Origin: Campylorhamphus procurvoides
Lineage: Eukaryota > Chordata > Aves > Passeriformes > Dendrocolaptidae
DNA length: 64,000 nt
NCBI GenBank assembly: GCA_013396655.1
Contig: WBMV01004465.1
Location: forward strand, 217,704 to 281,703
Direction: 5' to 3'
Below the pieces are notes generated by a model. That model was given only the letters and a program-made list of their open reading frames with translations. It made no database searches and had not been told where the DNA came from. This document shows positions 49,801 through 61,800 of the stretch, one piece after another. The position numbers and the translations under genes were made by a program. The first letter of the stretch is position 1. Each line of letters begins with the position of its first letter.

Positions 49801-52800
49801 GCCAGGGACTGCTGATTGCACCGCACAACATTCTTTTCTCTGCTTTAGTTTTTAAATGAGTTTCCCCCCAAAGTGCACTGTTGACTGATGTTCCTCAGTG
49901 GACCTTTGAGCTGAGTCTCTGCCTGCTGTTGTGTTCTGTTATTTATAAATTTTCCCTGTGTTTGTCTCTGCTGCCTGAACTAACAAACTGCACTGGCTGC
50001 TGCTGTTCAAGGATGAGTTTTAAGCCTGTAGGACATCAAAGGCCAGGGCACTGTACTGATGAGGGAATTTTCTTGAGCTACACAGGAGGAATATAAGAGT
50101 GAAGGGATCACTTGGCACAATATTGACTATACTGATAATGTGGCCTGCATTCACTTAATCAGCAAGAAGCCCACTGGCCTCTTCTATCTTCTGGATGAAG
50201 AAAGCAAGTAAGCAACAAACACCTTCTGAAAAAACACTTGTGGTGGGGAGGAGGGAAGGACTGTGAGAGGGGACAGAAATAGAGATGAGAAAGGAGGGGA
50301 ATGTTGTGGGGAGCAAAGGATCATTTATGACTCTGATTTACACTGTAGTTTGCTTCTAAGGACTCCAATATGGTGGTGATATAAATTAATGCTAAAACTG
50401 AGCTTTGGCTTCAGCAAATTTAGAAACTTCCATGTTTGTGGTTTGCTGTGGAATTACAACTGAAATAACACATATGTATGTAATTCCTGGGAACATAAAG
50501 AAGCAAATGTGGTAAATAGTTAAGGTGGTGCTAATTAAACTTGGCTGATGAAGTGGGAGGAAATACTGACATACACTTGAACCCTCAGAACGTTCTGCTG
50601 TGTGTGGAGCTGCTTGGTTTGGGTCCAGAAATCAGAGCCACCTCCAAAATTCAGAGCAGGTGTAGAGATCTTGGACAACTAATGTTCTCCACAGGGATCA
50701 GTAGGTGTTCACTGTCACCCTAAATAGCAAACCTGTATTTGAGAAACCTCTCTTGTTGTGCATTCCCAGCTTCCCTCACGCCACCAACCAGACCCTGCTC
50801 GCCAAGTTCAAGCAGCAGCACGAGGAGAACAAGTTCTTTGTTGGGACCCCAGTGATGGAGCCTGCCTTTATTATTCGCCACTTTGCTGGGAAAGTGAAGT
50901 ACCAGATCAAAGTAGGTGGTGGATCTGATGACCACGAAGTCATCCTTGCCTTTCTGGGTGTAGGAAACGTGCAGGGAAGGGGCTGGATCGGGAGGGTTCG
51001 CAGAGGTGCTCTGGGGGTGCTGGTGCAGACTGGGGGGTGATGTGTGCTCTAGTGGGAACTCTTTAGAACAAGGAGCTGTTCTCCCTGGTGATGCCTTGGG
51101 TGAACCCTTGCCTTGCAGGACTTCAGGGAGAAGAACATGGACTACATGAGGCCGGACATCGTGGCCCTGCTGCGCGGCAGCGACAGCGCCTTCGTGCGGG
51201 AGCTCATCGGCATGGACCCCGTGGCCGTGTTCCGCTGGGCCGTGCTGCGGGCCGCCCTCAGGGCCATGGCTGTGCTGGCAGAGGCCGGGCGCCTGCGGGC
51301 ACAGAGGACTGCAGGTGTGCCAGGGGGCACTGCCAGGGCTGGGCAGCTGGGCAGGGCCTGCTGGCACCACTGGTTTGTGGTAGAACCGTGCTGGTCGGGG
51401 GCTGAGGGCAGGGTGGCCAGTGGGGAGGGTTCTCACATCAAGGAAGTGGGCACTGCTCAACTGAGGGGGTTCAGCTCTGCTGCTCCACTCACTGCCCCAT
51501 TGCCAGCAGGCTGTGCCAACTTTGATGGGCCATTTCTAAAAGGTGGGGAAGGAGATTCTAGGACACATTCTCACCACTAGGTGAAGGAAATTCTAGGACA
51601 CATTCTCACCACTAGGGGAAGGAAATTCTAGGACATATTCCCATCACTAGTTTTCATCTCAGACAGAAATTTCATGGAATATTGTGAATCAGAAGGGACC
51701 CGCAGGCTCGTGGAGTGCAGCTCTTCAGTGAAGGGCCCATACAGGATCAAACCCACAGGCTCAGTGTTACCATAACCATGCTCTGACCAGCTGAGCTCAT
51801 CTCAGGGCCAATGCCTCTGCAGTTTCAAATGACTGTTCAGGATTAAGTGTTAATTTTTAGAAGCTTTTCTGAGCAGCTGTGATTTACTTACTATTAGCAG
51901 GGAGTCTGAGAAGCAAAGTGCAGTATCTTANTGGGCAGGGCCTGCTGGCACCACTGGTTTGTGGTAGAACCGTGCTGGTCGGGGGCTGAGGGCAGGGTGG
52001 CCAGTGGGGAGGGTTCTCACATCAAGGAAGTGGGCACTGCTCAACTGAGGGGGTTCAGCTCTGCTGCTCCACTCACTGCCCCATTGCCAGCAGGCTGTGC
52101 CAACTTTGATGGGCCATTTCTAAAAGGTGGGGAAGGAGATTCTAGGACACATTCTCACCACTGGGTGAAGGAAATTCTAGGACACATTCTCACCACTAGG
52201 GGAAGGAAATTCTAGGACATATTCCCATCACTAGTTTTCATCTCAGACAGAAATTTCATGGAATATTGTGAATCAGNGGAAATTCTAGGACACATCCTCA
52301 TCACTAGTTTTGATCTCAGACAGAAATTTCATGGAATATTGTGAATCAGAAGGGACCCGCAGGCTCGTGGAGTGCAGCTCTTCAGTGAAGGGCCCATACA
52401 GGATCAAACGCACAGGCTCAGTGTTACCAGCACCATGCTCTGACCAGCTGAGCTCATCTCAGGGCCAATGCCTCTGCAGTTTCAAATGACTGTTCAGGAT
52501 TAAGTGTTAATTTTTAGAAGCTTTTCTGAGCAGCTGTGATTTACTTACTATTAGCAGGGAGTCTGAGAAGCAAAGTGCAGTATCTTAAAAGAGTACTAGA
52601 TAAACACTTCAGGCCCTTGGATATTTTGCTTGTTACAGTTTGTGGGGGCTTTTTCTGCCTGTTATGCTCATACCTCCGTCAAAATGCAACCTGTTTGTTC
52701 TTCCCTAACAGGAGTGGTGCGCCAGGGACCCAGAGTTCCCCTTGCAGAACTTCAGAGATCAAATACACCAGTGGAAAAAGTTTATCGGTGAGAAAACCTC

Positions 52801-55800
52801 CTTAACCTGTCCAGGAGAAAGAGCTGAATTGCTGAGTTGCATTTTTGTGTGTCAAATGTCAGCTACATCTCTCCACAAGGAGAGCAGGTTTCATTTCTTC
52901 TGTCTTGTTTTCTTTGGCCTTTTTAATCCTATCAAAACAACACTCTGGTTTATTTTATGTAAGATCCAGAGCTACCATGTGTTGGAGGCAGCCTCAGATC
53001 CATTTACCTCTGGGGTTCTGAGCTCTGTGTTTGGTGTCTGTTCCTCTGCAGCCAGGCTGTGTCACTGAAGGGTTCACAGGAGCAACTCGTGTTGTGCAGC
53101 CTTGGGCCATGATTAGGAGGGAGGCAGGTCCTGCAGAGCTGCCCACACGTGTTCTCTCTTGGCCTTTCTAGGGGGTATTTAGGCTTTATACATGTTCCTT
53201 TTGCAGCTCCTCAATGCTTGATTTCTCATTTGATTGTTCTGAGGATTTCCCTATAAATGCTTTCCAAGACTTCATTCCTTTTCATGAAAACAAGAAGTAA
53301 GTAGCAACAGGCCAGGGAGGCACATTTCCAGGCCAGACTGACCTTCTGAGCACACTCGGGGTGACAGTGAAGCCTTGAAGCACAGAAAGCATTAACTTCC
53401 TGCTGCCTCCTCATTGCTTCACCCTCACAGCCTCTGTCAGCTGGGGCAACTCAGAACTAAAGATCCAATCTGGGTGAAGGGATTAGTCACAGCATAACAG
53501 ATCTGGTTCCTTGGGATATTCTAAATCTTGATAGTCAAAAATGTTCAGAGGTACCAAGGGGAGCACCAGCTGCCTGTAACAGTGCTGCTGCTCAGAGTGG
53601 TGAGAGCATCTGCCAGTCAGAAGTGATTCTTACACTTCTGTTACTTTTGATTTGTGCCTCTCTGGAGAGTAAAGAAGGTAAGTCCTGTGCCAGGGCATGG
53701 CGCTTCACGAGCACGCTGCATGCCTAAGGAATGGAATCTGCCACCCAGTAGGGACCATCCCAGGCTTACTTTGCAAAGCTAAACCTGAATCACTGTGAAA
53801 TGGAAATGAAAACCAAAACTCCTTCAAGTATCCTTCTGACAGCTACTCTGTAACTTACTTTTCTGATGTAAGTCTGTTTAAGTAGCCTCATTTTAGTAGT
53901 CAATTGTATATGTAAAAATATTTATTGTTGATTTTTAAGAAGCTCGTATCTATCTGAAGAGGCTACTTGACTAAACAAAAGGGTTTAGTACATTTTGCTA
54001 AATTTCCCTCCCTTTTCTGAATTGATAGCTCAAGAACTTCCATTAAAAAGGTAGAATTAGGGAGTGAGTTTAGAATGAGACCCTGGCAATTAAACTCTAG
54101 GGCAGTGATGGAGTAGAAAGTGCTGAGCTGACATCAGAATCCTTCATGCTTAGGAAAAAGTAGCCTGGGATTGGCCTGCCACGGTTTGGAGCACACGTGG
54201 TGGTGGGATCTCTTGGGGGTTTACCTGCTTTTCCCCCTCCCTCACTGCTGTGTCTCTCTGTTTGCCACCCCACCCCGTGTTGCTGTGACCATGGTAGAGA
54301 CATGCATGAGCAGATCATCGCCAGCCTTAAAGGACTGCCCTGGCAGGGGGGGGATCCCTGCAAGCTACTTCGGTCGCTCAGTCGCCTCCAGCACCGCCCC
54401 CCCTTCATGTGAGTTCTGTGCTCTGGGCATCGCTTGGCAAGGGCAGCAGGAACCAAGCAGGTGCTCCAGGCCCTAAAAGAGAGGCTTGTCTGCTGCAAAA
54501 GGCTAAGCAAGGCAATCAGGAAGAAAACATCATCTTCTGTAGGCAATGCTTTGCTGCTTCGTGGCATTAGCTGAAAGTTAAGCCTCCTTCTCATATAAGC
54601 TTGCTTTAAACCCAGGCACGAGGTTGTTGTTGCAAAATATTCAACAGTGAGATCTCTCACAAGGTGTAAGGAATGGTTTCCCTAGATGCTGGATGTGTTC
54701 TTGGGTTAAGAGCCTTTACATGTGCATTCTCTGCATGGGTTAGAGAATGAATCTGCTCCCCTGTATAAAAAGTCAATGTATAATTGTATAATACCTGAGT
54801 AAATGCACTGTATAATAAGTGGCTGGCACGGAGCTGGAACCTGCCTTAGATCACAGAACCAACATGCTCAGAGTCAGGGGGATGTGAACTGCAGCCTTGT
54901 TTCTGGGAGCTTCTGCTTCACCTCCTGTGTCCACAGGGCAGTGCCCGAGGTGTGTGTGCTCCAGGCACTGGTGGGGATGAGCTCAGGCATCCCAGAATGC
55001 CCAAGTGGGTGCTGGGACATGCACTGCCCTTCTGGGAGCAGTGAGGTACTTCCACTGGGGTTCTGGTGCAAGCAGCAATCACTTCTGGGGAAAATATTTT
55101 AGTATTAAATGAGGGTTCAGTCTGTACAGCTAAATAGAATAACTCACCCAGAAACAGTCTGCAACAGTGCAGTCTGGAATTGGTCTAAGTTCAGAGGATA
55201 TGTTTCACTTTTGAGAGCTTCCAATACCTACAGAATTTATTTAATTAAAAAAAAAATTGGTCTTGTTGCAAAGCAGTTTGCATTTCTTGCCTTGATCACT
55301 TGTAAGAAACGTGCATGAACACACTCTGGGGCTGTTGTGCTCATTTTCTGTCCATCTTGTCTCATGTCACCTATGGCTTGCTTAAATAACCAAAAATCAT
55401 GTGTATTTTTTTCTTAAATCATCTTTATTTTAACAGGAAAAGTAGAGGTATCAAACAAAAGCAGATCATTCCCAAGGTAAAGTTACTGAGAAAAATTAGT
55501 TTTCTCTTGTTTTGGGGTTTTTTTTGTATTTGTTTGTTTTTGGCACTTTGAACTTCATTTTGGTTGACAGAACTCCCTTCAGAAAATACTATTTCACAGT
55601 GTAGGAAAGTTGTGTTATTTATCCTCTTCTGACAAGCTAAAGAATAGGTAAATGTTCACCTTTATAAGAATGGTTAACAGGAAGAAATTGTGAGTTGGCA
55701 TCTGTTCCATTAGGCTGGAGATGCCATAAATGCATGAAGTCCCTCCAAGTCAGGGAAGGCAAACACTGGAATTATGTATTTCCCCTTGTTCCCCTTGCAT

Positions 55801-58800
55801 TCTTGGGATGGGGCAGTGGAAAGTTTCACTCTTCAGAAGTGTTTTGGTCCAACATAGAAATAATTACACAATATAACATGCCATTGAATGGGGAGCTCTA
55901 GGTAGCTGTTTTCATTTTACTCATTTTGATGCAGACAGAAGTATTTCCCCCTTAGTTAAGGGACCTGCACTTTGTTGATTATGGAACTTTCTTCCAGAAC
56001 CTGCTGGACTCCAAGTCCCTGAAGCTCATAGTGAGCATGACACTGCACGATCGAACCACCAAGTCCCTTTTGCACTTGCACAAGAAGAAGAAACCCCCCA
56101 GCATAAGTGCCCAGTTCCAGGTAGGTGACATAGCCCTGGTGCACCCTGACCTTGGGGAATAGGCACTCTGGGTCTGGTCTAGGCTGGTCTTACTTGAAAA
56201 AAAATCTTGGGATTTGTCTGAAGTGGAGTTATTACTCCGGTTATTAAAGTCAGGGTTCATTTAGAGACTCCCCTTATGCTATGAAGTGTTGGTTCTCTGG
56301 ACCACTCAGCCTCATCCTTGTGTGCAGATCCATTGCTGCTGTTACAGCAAAGCCTGCCTGAGATTCCTTGAGACAAGGGGAAGGCAAAGGCAGGATGTGC
56401 TGGGTGTGGGAGAACCTCTGCTGGGATGAAACAGGGTTCTGTTTAGCCAGGAGACCTGAAACAGCCTTATTCCTGAGGCAGAAGCTGCACTGCTGTCAGA
56501 CACAACTCAAAATGCTGAAATCTGAAGAAGAAAAATGTTTCTCTGTGTGTCATTTCAGAATTCCCTCAATAAGTTGCTGGAGACCCTGGGCAGGGCTGAG
56601 CCGTTCTTCATCCGCTGCATCCGCTCCAACGCCGAGAAGGTGAGGCTGCCCTGGGGCTGAGCTGGGGAGGAGCCAGGGCTCCAGCCTGGGAATATCCTCT
56701 TCCAGCTGGGTCCCCGGCACCCTTCAGGCCCTCACTGTGTGTGTCTGCTGCTCTCTTGCAGAAAGAGATGCTGTTTGATGAGAACTTGGTGCTTCAGCAG
56801 TTACGGTACACGGGCATGCTGGAAACTGTGCGGATCAGGAGGTCTGGCTACAGTGCCAAATACACATTCCAGGTATCAGAGGAGCTGGACTGTGCTTTCA
56901 GGAGTGTCTGCTCTCTCTGGAAACACACCTCTTGCCTCAGAGTCTTTTGTCTCTTCATATAGAGCTCATGACTTGGGGTGAGCTGTAAAAATTCATTGTA
57001 ATTTTGAGAGCCTGCATGGCAAAAAGTTGTAGTTAAATTGTCGTGGGAGTCATCTGCCAGTGAGTTGTTCCTTGTTGCATGAAGGAAAACATTCTGAGTG
57101 AAGTGCTGCTTCACATGGGACTTGGATTTCTGTAAAACACTCTGTGTAGCTGTAGAGATCACATACATTCTCTGGAGACTCACTGAAGCCTGCCTTTCAC
57201 AGAGCAGGAAAAGCAGCTCCAGTTGAAGTACTTTCAGATTCCTGTAGCTCAAGTGTCTTAACCAGATTTCTGTTTTAAAGCTAAAACTAAACTTGTGAGT
57301 TGTCTTCTAACTCTGGTCTCTTGCTGTCTCTGCTTTTCACAGGAATTCATAGACCAGTTTCAGGTGTTACTGCCCAAAGATGCCAAAGCCTGTAAGGAAG
57401 ACATTTGTGCTTATTTGAATAAACTAAAACTGAATGAAAACTACTATCAAATAGGGAAGACCAAGGTGTGTGAAACTTTCTGTAAGGCAGTAAGGAACAC
57501 TGCAGAATCCAATGCAGTTCTTTTACTTACTCTGCTGTGTATTTTGTGCTTAAATTAGCTATTTTAACTAGCAAATGTTGGCACAGATGTTAGAGTGGCC
57601 TCCTTGGTTTTGATGCCAACCTGTTTTCTTGACCACAGTACAAATCTTTATTGTATGGATACTGTTTGGGAGATTGGTCCTGTTGGCATCAAACAGATCA
57701 GTGCTCTCATTTCACAAGGGTCCTGTGATTTGAAGGCTGTAGGTACAGTTGTGTTTTAGAATCCAAACTCTGAAATTTAAAAGGACTTCATCTCTTAGGA
57801 CATGCAGTCAGGCAGTGAGGTTTGGTGCAGGGATAAGCACTGCTGTTATCTGGTTACACCTCCAGTGGGGGCTCAAAGGCTGCTGCCAACTTCTTATGGG
57901 TGAACTTCTCTCTGACTGGGCAGGTGTTCATGAAGGAGGCTGAACGGCAGATACTACAGGACACACTACACAAGGAAGTGATCAGGAAAATCATCCTCCT
58001 TCAGAGCTGGCTCCGGATGGTTTTGGAGAGGAGGCGCTTCCTCAGGGCGCGGCAGGCGGCCCTTGTTTTACAGGTATCTTCGGGAACTGCCGGCCTTATT
58101 TTCCACACAACCAACCAACCAACCCGCCAGGCTGTTGTGTGACACTGCCCACCGAGGCAGGCAGCCCTCCCTTAGCACAGGATCTCCTTGCAGGCGTGCT
58201 GGCGCTCCCGCTGTGTGAGGACAGCCCTGCAGAGGAGCGAAGCTGCCACTGAGATCCAGGCGGCCTGGAGAGGGCACCGGCAGAGGAAACGCTTCCTGCA
58301 GCTCCGGAGCAGGGTCTGCCTCCTGCAGGCCCTGGTCAGGGGGCACCTGCAGCGCAAGAGGTAAAGCACGAGGAGCAGGATGGCAGGAAAACACCCATTT
58401 AACCACTTGGCTGCCTGGCTTCACCTGCCAAGCTCAGTCCCTGTGTGATGGGTTGACTTCATAAACAGTTTAATAAACTGCTGCCCAGAGAAGCTGAGGC
58501 TGCCCCATCCCTGGAAGTGCCCAAGGCCAGGTTGGATGAGCTTTGGAGCACCCTGGGCTAGTGGAAGGTGTCCCTACCCATGGCAGGGGTGGCACTGGAT
58601 GGGCTTTAAGGTCCCTTCCAACCCAAACCATCCTGTGTTTCTGTGATCTGACAGACAGTTATTACCCTGTGATATTTGAGTATCAAGTGGCCAGTGGTGT
58701 GTGGCCACTGGGTGAGTGCTCAGAACCTGAGCTTTACTGAGCTGAGCTGCACTGGTGTAGCCAGTCCCAACAAGCAGACACCTCTCTGCAGGAGCACTTT

Positions 58801-61800
58801 GTGCCTCGATTGCTATTTGGGCTGCATTTAAACAGTTGGAACTTTTTTTGACTTACGGGCATTAAATGTTTGTGTTTTCATCTTACAAATTCTTAACAGA
58901 TATCAGATAATGGTTGCAGAAAGGCAGAAGGCCAAAGAGAAGCAGAGAGAAAGGCAGGAAGATGAAGACAAAGAGGATGATACGAGCAAGGAGGAGCAGA
59001 GTGATCCAACAACAGATGAGCTGCCTGTGAAACACAGCACAGAGCTGGATCAGGCTGTGGGGGAGGAAGATCAGGCTCAAAGTGAACAAGCTGGGGATCA
59101 AGCTCAAAGTGAACAAGCTGAGGATCAAGCTCAGAATGAGCAAGCTGAAAGCCTGTGCTCATCTGAAAACCTGAGTTTGTCTGAGAAAGCCACGTTAGCC
59201 CAGAAGAACACGGCAGAGGGCTCGGAGAAGGTGAGCAGCAGCCGCGAGAAGAGGGAATCCCGTCGGCAGAGGGGGCTGGAGCACAACGACTTGCAGAACA
59301 AGCATGTCCTGCTGTCCTTCGAAGGACCATCTTCGCTGGGCCTTGAGGAACGAAGCACTTGTGAAGAGGCCCTGGAAACTGTTCCAGTGCCAGAGAAGTC
59401 CTCAGCACAAGGTGATACTGTGCCTCAGGGAAGCAGTGAGGAGAAGAAAAGTCTGAGTGAAGGAAGAGCACTTCCAGACGTGCCACTGTCAAGTGAGAGA
59501 AAAGAAAGTGGTTCTGTTCCTGAGCAACCACCTGTAGAAGCAGGTGATGTGGCAGCTGATAGAACAAAATCACAAGGGAGTCAAAGTAACCAAATAAAAG
59601 GCAGCCAAAGCTTTACCTGCCCTGAAAGGCCCACAAATCTTGCACTGAATCTTCATCATACCCTGTCTGCTGCCGGGAGCTTTCGGAGCCCCTCTGACCC
59701 CATGGCAGACAAAAACAAACGCCTTGGTCAGAGGGCAGCCAAGGAGCTGGACAGCCCCACATCTGCTGCCATCCAGAGATATGTGGATGACCCAGAGAAG
59801 CTGAAGTTCAAGAGGGAGAAGTGGAAAGGCAAGAGACAGTCTGATGCTGGTCAGAATGACGTGCTGAGTCAGTCTCTGGATGGGAGGACACGGATGGATA
59901 AGTCTCCTCAGGATCAGCTGGAGTAAGGGCAGCTTCCTTTTGATTTGCTTTACAGGAAACAGATATTTGGAATGTTTAAAAACAGATGAAGAATTCCTGG
60001 GAGCCTGTACATCTGGCCATGGTGTGGGAACAAAGGGAGCTGTGAACAACTTCTGCTGTTCCTCAGCTCCCAGTCCTGCAGTGAGTCTGTATGGGCAGAG
60101 TGTTTTCAGAAGCTCACAAAACATACAAAGCCTCCCTGGCTGAATTAAATTGGACAGTCAGGGCTTTAGTTGAAGCAGTGACTGGAGTTTGTTTTCATGT
60201 GTCTTATATTCACTGAAAACAAGGTTTTGGTGACCTGCAGTTTGCAGGCATCATCCCTCTGATATGGCAGGAAATCTGACATTGCCATATTTTTTCACTT
60301 GTCCAGTACATTTTGCACTTAAAAGTGAGTTGCAAGAGCTGATCAGGGATTCTGTCCCAGATAAAACATTTATTACTTAAAAGGGATGAAATATTTAGAG
60401 GTTACAGACTTTATTAAAATATATATTCTGAAACTTACCTTGTAACACTGCAGGAAGAAGGGGAGTTCAGCTTCATTAAGTGATCTCTCAACACTGGCCC
60501 AGACTGTTGCCATGAATCAGGTACTGATGCCATTGTGCATATTCATACCTAATTATCTTTGTTTGTAATTATTAAAGAATTGTAAATAACTGTCATGTAT
60601 TCTGCATGCCTGCCCTCCTTCAGGTTGATTTTGGGTTTTTTGCTTGATATCCATGAAAAAAAAAACCATTAGCAAATATTATACAAGAGTTTGAAAACTT
60701 AATTTTGTATAAATACATCTTTGGTTAAATTCTTAGATATACTTGGATCTTATATCAGTAAGCTAATATTGATTGGGTAAAGTGTTTGTCTTGATGAAGC
60801 AAACCTTTTTGACCATTCTAGTCTATAAAACCATTTAAAGAATCTATTTCAGTCACTGTACAGTGTTTGACTCCTCCTCTCCATTGTAGCAATCACCAGA
60901 TGCAATAGAAGAAGAAAAAGGCAACAAGAAATACCCTGTGCAGAAGAAACCCAGTGACCACTTACCTACCTCAGACCCAGCTGTGTCTGTGCAGCCAGCA
61001 AGTCAGCAAGGGGATGCCAAGTATGTGCTGTGTGTGAGACGGGCCTGTCTGTGAGGAAATGGGAAAAAAGGGGATTTTCCACTTGTGCTTCAGTTGGGCA
61101 TCTTGAGACTGAGGTTGTGGAGAGACACATGTTGGCATCATCTGCACAAGTGGCTGCTGCTGCCTCATACCTGACCCTGCTGAGAGGCAGATTCTCTGCT
61201 CCTTGCACAGCCCTTGTCTTGGAACTGGTTCTTTTTAAAATAAGAACCAGCTCAGATCAAAGGTTCATGTAGTGTCATACAACACCAAGAGAAAAGCTGA
61301 AGAACCCAGCAAGCATGTAATGCTGCTTCCTCAGCTTCTGGCACTCCACAGCCCAGGGACTTCCTGAGCCAGAAATGGTGCTTTGGGGATGTGATGAGTT
61401 GTTTCTGTGTGCTCCAATCCAGTAAATACCAAAGAGTCCAGGTGTGCTTTCACTGTCTTTTCTTGTTCTTGTTGCTGCTTGCTTGTTCTGCAGGCTGGAC
61501 TTAACTATTCCCAGTAGAGGGTAATCCTGGTGTGGGTTATTGGGAAGAGTCTGTTCTCTTTCACCTTCCACTCCTAACGGGACACACTTGTATCTGCTTT
61601 TGTGCTCAGGTCTGCTTTTAAAAGTCCTTTGCGCAGACTGTTGGGGAAAAAGCCAGACAAGAAAGTCCCAAAGGAGAGCTCTGATGTGATTGAGGAAGGA
61701 GATGGCCTCTCCCTTGTGTCCTGTGTCCTCTTTCCAGACCCAGGAGGAACCCAGAAAGTCTCAGAAGGTGAGTTTGTGTGACTTAGTCCTGAGCACACAT

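Larger units (their letters stand above)
51348..51930. repeat. N-joined direct duplication in MYO9B intron, copy 1
   Basis: This stretch starts 33 bases after the exon 12 donor and recurs from 51932 at an offset of 584, with a single N at 51931 between them. It includes a 35-bp tandem repeat and an old SINE. It is treated as the complete copy. Confidence 0.93.

Noticed and set aside
50720..51460. 246-codon antisense frame opposite MYO9B exons 11-12
   Set aside because: It spans two sense exons and their introns without splice logic and has no recognisable domain.
51740..51810. Possible tRNA-Ile gene on the minus strand
   Set aside because: The A and B boxes are decayed, the anticodon arm does not pair, and a CR1-type tail follows, so it is a SINE head.
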